The notes beneath the pieces were generated by a model that saw nothing but the letters and a program-made list of their open reading frames with translations, had not been told where the DNA came from and searched no databases. DNA of 42,724 nt from Candidatus Saccharibacteria bacterium UBA6039 (GTDB lineage Bacteria; Patescibacteriota; Saccharimonadia; Saccharimonadales; Saccharimonadaceae), in the NCBI GenBank assembly GCA_002427805.1, contig DIZB01000008.1, positions 1 to 42,724 on the forward strand, given 5' to 3'. The position numbers and the translations under genes were made by a program. Shown in pieces: positions 5,485 to 13,018 of this stretch. The first letter of the stretch is position 1, and the number at the start of each line of letters is the position of its first letter.

Positions 5485-6510
5485 ATGATAAAAATAAATA
5501 TAAAACTGATAAAACTGATAAAACAGGTCACCATGTTGCTTCCGATTATTATATTCGGTAGTTTCTTGTTAATTCCAGCAACTGTCGCTGGAATTGTGCT
5601 CAGTGCACATAGTTCTTTTGTGTCATCTGGAGCCAGTTCAAAGTCGCAACCGACGCCTGATGCGCCGGTTGCGATTCTGCCATCAGCGCAAAAAACTCCA
5701 GAGCAGTCGATTCCTGCACTTTCGACGACAACCACGCCTACTATTGTCGTAAAACCTCAACCAGTCGTGACAACAACCCCATCGAGTAGCGTGAGCAGTT
5801 TGAAGCCAACATCGACGACTACCTCATCTTCGTCTTCGTCGACCTCGCCCTCAACCTCAACTTCAACGACGACAGTAACGTCTGGCTATTCATCAACTAA
5901 CTGGTCTGGATATATGGCTACAACGGGTAGTTTTAGCGCCGTATCTGGATCTTGGGTGGTCCCGCAGGCAACAGCCACAGGATCGTCAACATCTGGTGAT
6001 GCAGCCTGGATTGGCGTAGGTGGTGTCACTGCGAGTGATCTTATTCAGGTTGGCACTGATACAACTGTGAGCGCCACTACAGGCAAAGCATCAACATCAA
6101 TTTTCTATGAAATGTTACCCGCGGCTGCAAACATAGTGACGACTATACCTATTAGTGCAGGTGATGCAATTCATGCTTCGCTTTCGGGCAGTGGAAGCCA
6201 GTGGACAATCTCTATTATGGACGTAACGACAGGCCAATCCTTTACTCAGACGGTGAGCTACGCATCTTCGTTATCATCTGCAGAATGGATTGAAGAGGAC
6301 CCATCATATGCGAATGGTCAGCTAATGCCGCTTGATAATTTCGGGACAATCACATTTAGTGGGGCTACGACAACCATTGGTGGCGTGTCAACAAGCCTTG
6401 CTGGCGCAAAGTCACAGCCAATCACACTCGTAGATGGCTCAGGTAATGTTATCGCTTCGCCATCAACAATTACATCAGACGGTATGGGCTTTAGTGTCAC
6501 TCATAGTTAA
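5485..6510 (+). CDS. Secreted or anchored G1-family (eqolisin-like) glutamic peptidase
   Basis: 341 aa from ATG 5485. A lysine-rich start and a hydrophobic stretch (LLPIIIFGSFLLIPATVAGI) form a signal peptide or anchor; about 80 residues of Ser/Thr/Pro-rich linker follow, then a 200-aa beta-rich domain. That domain has the G1 pattern: TNWSGY, GSWVVPQA, AAWIGVGG, IQVGTD, SAEWIEEDP and DNFGTITF. The catalytic pair of the family, Gln and Glu, is matched by Q188 (IQVGTD) and E267 (AEWIEE). Such enzymes cleave proteins, usually at acid pH. ATG 5533, with a weak AGG site, is an alternative start. The next gene encodes another extracytoplasmic protease, suggesting degradation of environmental or host protein. 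Confidence 0.8.
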   Translation: MIKINIKLIKLIKQVTMLLPIIIFGSFLLIPATVAGIVLSAHSSFVSSGASSKSQPTPDAPVAILPSAQKTPEQSIPALSTTTTPTIVVKPQPVVTTTPSSSVSSLKPTSTTTSSSSSSTSPSTSTSTTTVTSGYSSTNWSGYMATTGSFSAVSGSWVVPQATATGSSTSGDAAWIGVGGVTASDLIQVGTDTTVSATTGKASTSIFYEMLPAAANIVTTIPISAGDAIHASLSGSGSQWTISIMDVTTGQSFTQTVSYASSLSSAEWIEEDPSYANGQLMPLDNFGTITFSGATTTIGGVSTSLAGAKSQPITLVDGSGNVIASPSTITSDGMGFSVTHS

Positions 6511-6587
6511 GGGTTGATTGGTTAGACAAAACCGTCAGTCTTCTGCTACAGTGAAGAGTATATAAAAAGGGTGGGTCCTACGGCAGC

Positions 6588-8744
6588 ATGTCCAAACAAG
6601 TTACTCTGCATCATCATCACAGCAAACCATACCGCAAGCGACACATCGGGGCCTTTATTGTGCTTGTCGTGGCATTAGCGCTCCTTGTGGGAACTGTGAT
6701 TGAATATCGTAACCAGATTGTCACAAGCGTCGCTGGGAGTAATAGTTTTGTCCGTGATTTATTTGGAGGCAATAAGAGCTACATACAAACTGTACAGTCA
6801 AGCTTTGGTTATTCACTTAATTACGATCAGAATAGCTTTTATGCAAGTGCGATCGATGCCTCAACTGGTAATGTGTTTATAGGCAAGGACTTAGCGCAGA
6901 ATCGTCAGTACAGTGTTGTCCATATAACTCCAACGCTTGTTAATTCGCCTGTGACGCAGAGCTCATTGACGCTTACGTATCATCATGAAATCACATATAA
7001 TGCATCAAAATTACCATCACTTGAAACGGTGCAAAATCTCAGTCTTGCTGATGGCCAGCTGGCTTCCAACTCATTTGTTGCGACTGATACTCAGCAAACG
7101 CGAGTTGGCTCCTACGCATTTTTGATGACAAAATGGCAACTCAAAGCCACTTCAAAATTTACATCGGAGCTGCAGTCACAAGTAGTATCATATAGCGGCA
7201 TTATCGCCAATCATCCGGTGACTATTGTGATTAATTATGGCCTAGGATCACCAAGCACAAGTGCGCTGTACGATGCTATACTGTCATCTATCTCCTTTGA
7301 CACTTCGCGCCTTGTAAGTTTTGTACAAAACCAAGCAGCAGCCTCGAACGAAATCGCTCATAAATCAATTCTCGATACGATTTTGTTGTCAAATAGTGCA
7401 GCAGCGGCCTCGGCAGACTCAACGAGCATGACCTCCGAAAAAGTAGCGGCGCTTTACGGCCCGGCGGTAGTCAAAATATATAACGTGTACTGCATGGATA
7501 TTACGATTGATAGCAAACCGTACCTTGCGAACGCATGCAATGGAGGAATCTCGGGCTCAGGCTTCTTTGTGAGCCAAGATGGCTATATTGCGACAAATGG
7601 TCACGTTGCGACAGCCGATCCAAAGAGTTTGGTGATTCAAGATGCAATTTCAACGTATATAAAAGGTGACTCAACAAGTCTTGAGCATCTTATTGAAATG
7701 ACGAATTTAAAATCGAGTGACGTAAATGGACTGAGCGCGACTAAACAAGAAGGTGTGGTAATAGACGCACTGTATCAGCTACCTGATGCTCGTTTTGCTG
7801 CCACCAATAGTGTGAACAACCTTCTTGTGGGCTTAACTGACCAAGAACCTGATGTGACGGCGCTTATTGACGACACGTCGGCGCGTAAAGTATATCCGGC
7901 TCAGGATACCCTAAAGGCTGCAAAATTAATCGCAAGTGACTACAATGCGGTCGATGGGCCGAGTTGGGGGCTTGATGGCTATCGTGCATCCGACGTGGCA
8001 ATCATTAAAATTGTAGGCTCAAACTACCCAGTCACAAAACTCGGCTCAATTAACGATATTATGCAGGGCTCAAACCTCATGGTACTTGGCTATCCCGGCA
8101 ATGCTACTGATAACGGTTTAGTTGAGGCGACAAATAGTACCGTAACCCTTACGACCGGAAAAGTATCAGCAATTAAATATGCAGCTGGTAGTAACAAGAA
8201 ATTAATTGAAACTGACACAACGATAGGTCATGGTAACAGTGGCGGTCCAGCTTTTGATGATGCGGGCAATGTGGTTGGCATAGCAACCTATACTGCGGAT
8301 GGCTCGGGCACAGGCGACGGTATCTTTAATTACATCCGTGATATTGCAGATTTTGAAGGACTTGCATCGAGCTCATCGCTCCAATTTGATACAAATAGTG
8401 AGACACAACAGAAGTGGCAGGCGGGGATTGACTTCTTCTATAATGGACATTATTCCAAGGCACTTGCTGATTTTAACGGTGTAAAAGTCTTGTATCCATT
8501 TGATTCGCGCGTCCAGGAGTTTATTAATACGGCGACACTACGAATTAATAACGGGCAGGATGTACAGGACTTCCCGGTTGTCGCCGTTGGTATCTCGATT
8601 GCAATCATCGCTATTGGGATTGGAGCAAGCATTAGCCTGATTATTCGGCACAATACACACCATAAGATTTATAAGCGCGAACTTGCAAGCGGACGGATTA
8701 ATGCCATTCGTAAAGGTCATCCGTCGCTCAAGGTGCACGTATAA
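6588..8744 (+). CDS. Membrane-anchored trypsin-like serine protease with C-terminal membrane helix
   Basis: 718 aa. A short basic start with four His is followed by a membrane segment (residues 20-40), then an extracytoplasmic region of about 250 residues of unknown fold, then a trypsin-fold domain. Its triad is visible in order: H339 (ATNGHVA), D469 (SDVAIIKI) and S551 (GNSGGP), as in HtrA-type proteases. A PDZ domain is not evident; instead a TPR-like helical stretch (about 605-655) precedes a second membrane helix (about 660-685) and a basic tail. The domain order suggests a protease loop held by two anchors. It begins 77 nt after the G1 peptidase gene, with possible -10 TACAGT at 6546-6551. 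Substrate unknown. Confidence 0.85.
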   Translation: MSKQVTLHHHHSKPYRKRHIGAFIVLVVALALLVGTVIEYRNQIVTSVAGSNSFVRDLFGGNKSYIQTVQSSFGYSLNYDQNSFYASAIDASTGNVFIGKDLAQNRQYSVVHITPTLVNSPVTQSSLTLTYHHEITYNASKLPSLETVQNLSLADGQLASNSFVATDTQQTRVGSYAFLMTKWQLKATSKFTSELQSQVVSYSGIIANHPVTIVINYGLGSPSTSALYDAILSSISFDTSRLVSFVQNQAAASNEIAHKSILDTILLSNSAAAASADSTSMTSEKVAALYGPAVVKIYNVYCMDITIDSKPYLANACNGGISGSGFFVSQDGYIATNGHVATADPKSLVIQDAISTYIKGDSTSLEHLIEMTNLKSSDVNGLSATKQEGVVIDALYQLPDARFAATNSVNNLLVGLTDQEPDVTALIDDTSARKVYPAQDTLKAAKLIASDYNAVDGPSWGLDGYRASDVAIIKIVGSNYPVTKLGSINDIMQGSNLMVLGYPGNATDNGLVEATNSTVTLTTGKVSAIKYAAGSNKKLIETDTTIGHGNSGGPAFDDAGNVVGIATYTADGSGTGDGIFNYIRDIADFEGLASSSSLQFDTNSETQQKWQAGIDFFYNGHYSKALADFNGVKVLYPFDSRVQEFINTATLRINNGQDVQDFPVVAVGISIAIIAIGIGASISLIIRHNTHHKIYKRELASGRINAIRKGHPSLKVHV

Positions 8745-8784
8745 ACAGCGCTAAGCATTACCGATATAGTAGCAGTTGGTATTA

Positions 8785-8801
8785 TTTGCGAGCTACGCAA
8801 A
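8785..8801. promoter_or_regulatory. Operator-like dyad over a -35 element
   Basis: TTTGCG (8785-8790) and CGCAAA (8796-8801) form a perfect dyad with a 5-nt centre. It overlaps the TTGCGA -35 (8786-8791) of the promoter whose -10 TATACT is at 8809-8814 (17-nt spacer), so a repressor could sit here. Confidence 0.4.
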
Positions 8802-8805
8802 AGAC

Positions 8806-8814
8806 TGGTATACT
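8806..8814 (+). promoter_or_regulatory. Extended -10 promoter of the membrane-protein gene
   Basis: TGGTATACT with -35 TTGCGA at 8786-8791, 17-nt spacing. Transcription is expected near 8821, leaving a leader with a GGGGGAG site. Confidence 0.65.
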
Positions 8815-8839
8815 ATAGCCATACAACGGGGGAGTGAAC

Positions 8840-9322
8840 ATGGCAAAGGTGATAATTACTGACGATCAAGCGGCAATTGGTGCGACCTACGAATGGTGGT
8901 ATGTATTACTCACGGGTCTTACCATTGGTGTGCTTTACGTTGGTCTCAGTGCGCTGATTAGTCATTTTGTTATCGACCCCCTGTACTGCAAAGCAACGCT
9001 TAATTCGGGCGTTTGCAGTAATAGTGAGTCAATCGGCGGTAATATTGCAACGATCTTATCTGCAGTTGTCGCGTTAGCATTATTTGTCCGACTCAGGGTG
9101 TTTCGACCAATTGTTATTGTGGTTGCAGCAGCTATGTTACTTTGGGGACTCTCAAGTTGGACGGCGGGCCTTGGCGCAATTGAGATTGTGGTATCGAGCG
9201 CTATTTTGTACGGGCTTTGCTACATTCTTATCAGCTGGATTTGCCGATATAAAAATACACTTCCAGTGTTGATTGCGGTTGCCTTGATCGTGGCTGGTTC
9301 ACGATTTATCGGCCTGTCTTAG
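8840..9322 (+). CDS. Polytopic membrane protein of unknown function
   Basis: 160 aa, not recognised. About five hydrophobic segments: residues 20-42, 65-82, 85-105, 108-130 and 137-155. Between the first two lies a loop with two Cys (PLYCKATLNSGVC), perhaps extracytoplasmic and disulphide-bonded. ATG 8840 has GGGGGAG 5 nt before it, better than GTG 8834. Its stop codon abuts the promoter of rmuC. No catalytic motif or known transporter signature seen. Confidence 0.7.
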   Translation: MAKVIITDDQAAIGATYEWWYVLLTGLTIGVLYVGLSALISHFVIDPLYCKATLNSGVCSNSESIGGNIATILSAVVALALFVRLRVFRPIVIVVAAAMLLWGLSSWTAGLGAIEIVVSSAILYGLCYILISWICRYKNTLPVLIAVALIVAGSRFIGLS

Positions 9323-9331
9323 TGCTATACT
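9323..9331 (+). promoter_or_regulatory. Extended -10 promoter, leaderless rmuC
   Basis: TGCTATACT with ATG 9339 7 nt downstream. The promoter begins at the base after the stop of the preceding gene (9320-9322). Confidence 0.65.
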
Positions 9332-9338
9332 AATAGAT

Positions 9339-10412
9339 ATGAATGAGCTTATTCTTATACTGATTTTGGTGGTTGTTGTGATTGGGTTTGTGGTGGTGCT
9401 GTATATGTTTAACCAACGCCTGCGAGACCTTAAGGGCAGTAGCTCGGTTGAGATGATTAAGGCAGACGTGACAGAACTGTCACGCGGGATTAATAGTTTG
9501 CAACAAGCCATGGGTGATAAGTTGGAGCGTAATAATGCCAGTATGCAAACCTCGATGCAAAAGCAGCTCAGCGAGAGTGCAAAGCTTGTAGCTGACGTGA
9601 CGCAGCGCCTCGCGAAGCTCGACGAAACTAATAGGCGAGTTGTTGACGTTGCCGATGAACTCAAGACCCTACAAAATGTGCTCCAGAACCCGAAACAACG
9701 CGGTGTGTTTGGTGAGTACTACCTCGAATCAGTACTTGATAACATTTTGCCTAGCAAGAATTTTCAAATGCAGTATAAGTTCAAAAACGGTGAAATTGCT
9801 GATGCCGTTGTGTTTCTTGATAAAGGCCAGATCCTTGCAATTGATAGTAAGTTCAGCCTCGAAAACTACAACCGTATGGTTCAGGCTGAAGGCAAAGCCA
9901 ACAAAGAAGAGTTACTCAAAAAAGTAAGGACGGATCTTAAGGGCAGGATTGATGAAACCAGCAAGTATATTCGCCCGAGTGAGAACACGATGGATTTTGC
10001 GTTTATGTTTATTCCCAGTGAATCACTGTATTATGATCTCCTGATTGGTGATGTTGGAACAGGTTCAAGCGCCAGGGATTTAATTGAATATGCTTTCCGC
10101 GATAAAAAAGTGATTATTGTCAGTCCAACGAGCTTCATGGCATACCTCCAAACAGTCTTACAGGGCCTACGCAGCTTGCAGATCGAAGAGCAGGCAAAAG
10201 ATATTCAAATTCGGGTAGGGAAGCTTGGGCAGCACATTGCGAAGTTTGATAGCTTTATGTTAAAGCTCGGCAGTTCGCTCGGCACAACTGTGAACCACTT
10301 CAACGCAGCCCATAAAGAGCTTGGTAAGGTTGATAAAGATGTCGTGAAGATCGCGGGCAATGCCTCGTCTGTCGAGCCGCTCCTCATCGACCCACCGCGT
10401 TTTGATGATTAG
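9339..10412 (+). CDS. rmuC: DNA recombination protein RmuC homologue
   Basis: 357 aa. An N-terminal membrane helix (residues 3-23) is followed by a predicted coiled coil (about 25-115) and the RmuC domain, a PD-(D/E)XK-like nuclease fold. Recognisable family segments are NPKQRGVFGEYYLE, IADAVVF, LAIDSKF (catalytic-type D and K) and FMFIPSESLYYDLL. RmuC limits inversions at short inverted repeats and has been linked to defence against foreign DNA, but its activity is poorly defined. It has its own leaderless promoter and is followed by about 110 nt of gene-free DNA. Confidence 0.9.
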   Translation: MNELILILILVVVVIGFVVVLYMFNQRLRDLKGSSSVEMIKADVTELSRGINSLQQAMGDKLERNNASMQTSMQKQLSESAKLVADVTQRLAKLDETNRRVVDVADELKTLQNVLQNPKQRGVFGEYYLESVLDNILPSKNFQMQYKFKNGEIADAVVFLDKGQILAIDSKFSLENYNRMVQAEGKANKEELLKKVRTDLKGRIDETSKYIRPSENTMDFAFMFIPSESLYYDLLIGDVGTGSSARDLIEYAFRDKKVIIVSPTSFMAYLQTVLQGLRSLQIEEQAKDIQIRVGKLGQHIAKFDSFMLKLGSSLGTTVNHFNAAHKELGKVDKDVVKIAGNASSVEPLLIDPPRFDD

Positions 10413-10452
10413 TTTTATCGGCGTACATCACTCAGGCAGAGTTCGATTTTAT

Positions 10453-10472
10453 ATCAAATCAAATCAAATCAA
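10453..10472. repeat. Short tandem repeat (ATCAA x 4)
   Basis: Four perfect copies of ATCAA in the gap between rmuC and the Nudix gene. Such tracts can change length by slippage. Confidence 0.85.
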
Positions 10473-10511
10473 GAACTACCTGACTACGTGAATGTTAATT
10501 ACTAGGCTTTT

Positions 10512-10520
10512 TGCTATAGT
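10512..10520 (+). promoter_or_regulatory. Extended -10 promoter, leaderless Nudix gene
   Basis: TGCTATAGT, 6 nt before ATG 10527. Confidence 0.65.
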
Positions 10521-10526
10521 TAAGGC

Positions 10527-11033
10527 ATGACTGAAAGAATTATATTTGTAGACGAAAAAGATCAACCTATTGGAGCTGGTACTCGTGAAGAGGCTTGGGA
10601 TAAGGGTATCTATGTCCGTTTAGTCCGAATAATGATACGAGATGAAAATGGACGTATTCTATCGCAACATAGAGTCAGTAATGCTAAATCCTATCCGAAC
10701 CTTTGGACAAATTCCGCGAGTGGCCATGTTGACGATGGTGAGACTTGGGATGAGGCTGCATACAGAGAAATGAACGAGGAAATTGGTGTGTCGACAGACC
10801 TTAAACTTGTGGGTGATTTTGTACTAAGGGTGGATAGGGATGGTAAAAAGATACGCCAGTTTAATCGATTCTACGAGGGCGTCGTTGACAGTTCGATTCC
10901 GCTTAAACTGCAGCTTGAGGAAGTCTCGGAAATCAAATGGTATGAATTGGACGAACTAAAGTCACAAATGCAAAAAACTCCGGAGATGTTTACTCCTGGG
11001 TTTCATGAGTCGATCACTAAGTACTATTTATGA
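10527..11033 (+). CDS. Nudix hydrolase resembling isopentenyl-diphosphate isomerase
   Basis: 168 aa. The Nudix box is complete: GHVDDGETWDEAAYREMNEE fits G-x5-E-x7-RE-U-x-EE, with IGV after it. The start (IIFVDEKDQPIGAGTREEAW) and the SNAKSYPNLW segment resemble the IDI-like Nudix group, which includes type 1 isopentenyl-diphosphate isomerase and many housekeeping hydrolases, so the substrate is open. The stop overlaps the start of the methyltransferase gene (ATGA), so the two are translationally coupled. The pair sits between a gene-free repeat region and a terminator and may be a small acquired unit. Confidence 0.8.
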   Translation: MTERIIFVDEKDQPIGAGTREEAWDKGIYVRLVRIMIRDENGRILSQHRVSNAKSYPNLWTNSASGHVDDGETWDEAAYREMNEEIGVSTDLKLVGDFVLRVDRDGKKIRQFNRFYEGVVDSSIPLKLQLEEVSEIKWYELDELKSQMQKTPEMFTPGFHESITKYYL

Positions 11034-11671
11034 TGAGCGATAATAATTGGTCGAAACTACACAAGAAATATGATGAAAAAGACTGGTCTAAACTCCCGTC
11101 TATATTTGCAACCGAAGCCATAGAATATTTTCCACCTCACGGTTCGCTATTGGATCTAGGCACTGGAGTAGGGCAGGATAGCGTTTATTTTGCGAAGAAA
11201 GGCTACGATGTCACCGCAACCGACTTATTTACTGAAACGGTGAATAAGACGGTTAGTCTAGCACCGACGGAAGTAGCCGAACATATTAGGACTCGTGTAG
11301 TCGATTTACGTAAGCCACTAGAGTTTGACGATGAATCATTCGACATCATTTACGCACATCTATCTCTACATTACTTTGATCAGAAAACCACTGCACAAGT
11401 GTTTGACGAAATCTATCGAATACTAAAGAACGGTGGCGTATTTGCTTTCTTTACGAACTCAACGACTGATCCAGAATATGGAACTGGTGTGAAGATCGAG
11501 CCGGACTATTTTATGATTGAGGAGGTTGCTAAAAGATACTTCTCTATCGAAAGCTTGACACCGTACTTACGAAAATTCTTCATAAAGTTACTCGACGCAG
11601 AAGGTGAGACGTATAAAGATAAAGTGGTCGATGTACATAATCTTATTCGTGCAATTGTTACTAAGTCGTAG
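11030..11671 (+). CDS. Class I SAM-dependent methyltransferase
   Basis: 213 aa with a Rossmann-type methyltransferase core. Motif I is LLDLGTGVGQDS (about residues 40-51), the acidic end of strand 2 is TATDLF, motif IV is DIIYAHLSLHYF and a later strand is GGVFAFFTN. The YDEKDWSKLPS start resembles TehB-like methyltransferases, but the substrate is unknown. The gene overlaps the preceding Nudix gene by 4 nt and ends just before a terminator shared with the convergent aquaporin gene. A second Met lies directly after the first. Confidence 0.82.
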   Translation: MMSDNNWSKLHKKYDEKDWSKLPSIFATEAIEYFPPHGSLLDLGTGVGQDSVYFAKKGYDVTATDLFTETVNKTVSLAPTEVAEHIRTRVVDLRKPLEFDDESFDIIYAHLSLHYFDQKTTAQVFDEIYRILKNGGVFAFFTNSTTDPEYGTGVKIEPDYFMIEEVAKRYFSIESLTPYLRKFFIKLLDAEGETYKDKVVDVHNLIRAIVTKS

Positions 11672-11689
11672 GTTTAAGACAATCCATAT

Positions 11690-11720
11690 AAAATACCTCG
11701 CCGAAATGACGAGGTATTTT
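11690..11720. terminator. Bidirectional terminator between convergent genes
   Basis: AAAATACCTCG (11690-11700) and CGAGGTATTTT (11710-11720) form an 11-bp stem with a 9-nt loop and A/T flanks on both sides. It serves the methyltransferase operon from the left and the aquaporin gene from the right. Confidence 0.85.
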
Positions 11721-11739
11721 ATTATTGTGACTTCGAAAT

Positions 11740-12570
11740 TTATTCGTTGTCGTCTGTTTTTGTGATGTCGTGAAGGATGAATCCAATCACAGCACCGAGC
11801 ACTGGTGCAAGAACGTAAACGGCAAGTGGCCATAGAGTCCACCATGATTTCCAGTCAACGACTTGTAGTGACAGTGCAATCGCTGGGTTGATGATCGCGC
11901 TTCCACCAACATATGCAGCGGCTGAGGCAGCAAGTAGTAGGGCAACGAAGATACCAAGACCAACGGTGAGGGCAGCGGCAACACGATCTTTCTTAAAGCG
12001 TAGGGCAGTTGCAATGGTGTAACCAAGTACAGCAGTTCCAATAAGCTCTGAGAAGAAGATGAACCATTCTTTACCAGCTGGTATTGCGTTTGCGTGGAAC
12101 AACGTTGCAGCGGCTTGACCAAGTGCTGGTGAAGCTGGAGCAGCAGCATTAACGTATGCGTTCAAAAGCGCAAAGGCGAGGCCAGCCCCAACAAATTGAG
12201 CAACGATATACGCAAGGGCACGAAGACCAGTAATGCGCTTTGTGAGCCATGCAGCAAATGTAATTGCTGGGTTGAAGTGACCACCCGAGATTGATGCAAA
12301 CAAGAACATGATGCCTGCAAGTGCAAACAAAATGATAATTGGCTGACCTTGGCCGGCGATAACAGCACTAGCGAATAGGAATGTTCCTACGAGCTCAGCG
12401 ATTAATACTTTTACGATTGGGTTAACGTTAAAAGTTAAACTTGGTAGTGAAACTTTCTTTGTTGAGACAACAGCTTTTACGGTTGTTGTTTTAGCAGTTG
12501 ATTTTGCAGCAGATGTCGGCTTTTTGGCAGTCGATTTCTTCACTGACGTAACAGCTTTTTTAGTAGCCAT
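11740..12570 (-). CDS. Aquaporin / glycerol facilitator (MIP family) with basic N-terminal tail
   Basis: 276 aa. The last 230 residues form a six-helix MIP channel with both NPA boxes: GGHFNPAITF after helix 2 and SAIINPAIAL after helix 5. It moves water or small solutes across the cytoplasmic membrane; a glycerol role cannot be decided from sequence. The first 45 residues are an extra tail of Lys, Ala, Thr and Ser (KKSTAKKPTSAAKS) resembling histone H1-like tails, not usual for this family. Start ATG 12570 has AAGGAGG about 7 nt upstream, and a minus-strand -10 TATACT is at 12602-12607. Confidence 0.92.
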   Translation of the reverse strand: MATKKAVTSVKKSTAKKPTSAAKSTAKTTTVKAVVSTKKVSLPSLTFNVNPIVKVLIAELVGTFLFASAVIAGQGQPIIILFALAGIMFLFASISGGHFNPAITFAAWLTKRITGLRALAYIVAQFVGAGLAFALLNAYVNAAAPASPALGQAAATLFHANAIPAGKEWFIFFSELIGTAVLGYTIATALRFKKDRVAAALTVGLGIFVALLLAASAAAYVGGSAIINPAIALSLQVVDWKSWWTLWPLAVYVLAPVLGAVIGFILHDITKTDDNE

Positions 12571-12601
12571 GTGTTTTCCTCCTTATGTCAAACATGGCTA
12601 T

Positions 12602-12607
12602 AGTATA
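12602..12607 (-). promoter_or_regulatory. -10 of the aquaporin gene
   Basis: TATACT on the minus strand, about 30 nt before the start codon, leaving room for the AAGGAGG site. No clear -35. Confidence 0.45.
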
Positions 12608-12634
12608 ACACAACCACCATGGTGTAAACATGAA

Positions 12635-12643
12635 TGCTATAAT
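12635..12643 (+). promoter_or_regulatory. Extended -10 promoter, leaderless small membrane protein
   Basis: TGCTATAAT ends 6 nt before ATG 12650. Confidence 0.7.
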
Positions 12644-12649
12644 GGGGCA

Positions 12650-12892
12650 ATGGCATTATTTATTCGACAAAACGAAGACAGATCAAAACTACAGGAACGA
12701 CTAGCGGCGGAATTACAGGAACGTGCCAAGCAACGAGCAGCGATTAAAGAAGGTCCAGACCTAGTGGAAGACACAGAGTATATGAAGGATACTCAACATA
12801 CTTCTAAGATGGTCTGGGTGTGGATTTCTGTGACTATTATTGTGATTGCTGCGGTTGTGTGGCTTATTTTTCTGAACGCCAAGCACGCCTAG
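12650..12892 (+). CDS. Small single-span membrane protein, unknown
   Basis: 80 aa, not recognised. A charged, probably helical N-terminal part rich in Glu, Arg and Gln (KLQERLAAELQERAKQR) is followed by one membrane helix (about residues 55-75, VWVWISVTIIVIAAVVWLIF) and a four-residue tail. The longer frame opening at 12524 would overlap the divergent aquaporin gene and its promoter; the -10 at 12638-12643 fixes the start at 12650. Likely a tail-anchored protein with a cytoplasmic helix. No functional clue in the neighbours. Confidence 0.65.
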   Translation: MALFIRQNEDRSKLQERLAAELQERAKQRAAIKEGPDLVEDTEYMKDTQHTSKMVWVWISVTIIVIAAVVWLIFLNAKHA

Positions 12893-13002
12893 TGCATAGT
12901 CGTCCCCTACCCTATTGTGTATATGTTGTAATATTTGCAACATTAGTTTTGAAGTAAGTGGGGGAGAAACGAGAGGGTGGTTTAAACTTTGGCGTTTTGC
13001 CG

Positions 13003-13008
13003 TATAAT
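13003..13008 (+). promoter_or_regulatory. -10 of pheST
   Basis: Consensus TATAAT, 10 nt before ATG 13019, giving a leader of about 4 nt. No tRNA-sensing leader or attenuator can be present downstream of it. Confidence 0.65.
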
Positions 13009-13018
13009 ACGTACAGAT

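Noticed and set aside
5502..5525. CTGATAAAA tandem repeat at the start of the G1-peptidase gene as a phase-variation tract
   Set aside because: The repeats encode a basic, hydrophobic signal-peptide region and are 9 nt long, so slippage would keep the reading frame; too few copies to argue for switching.
12524..12649. N-terminal extension of the small membrane protein
   Set aside because: It overlaps the aquaporin gene start and both promoters; the -10 at 12638-12643 places the start at 12650.
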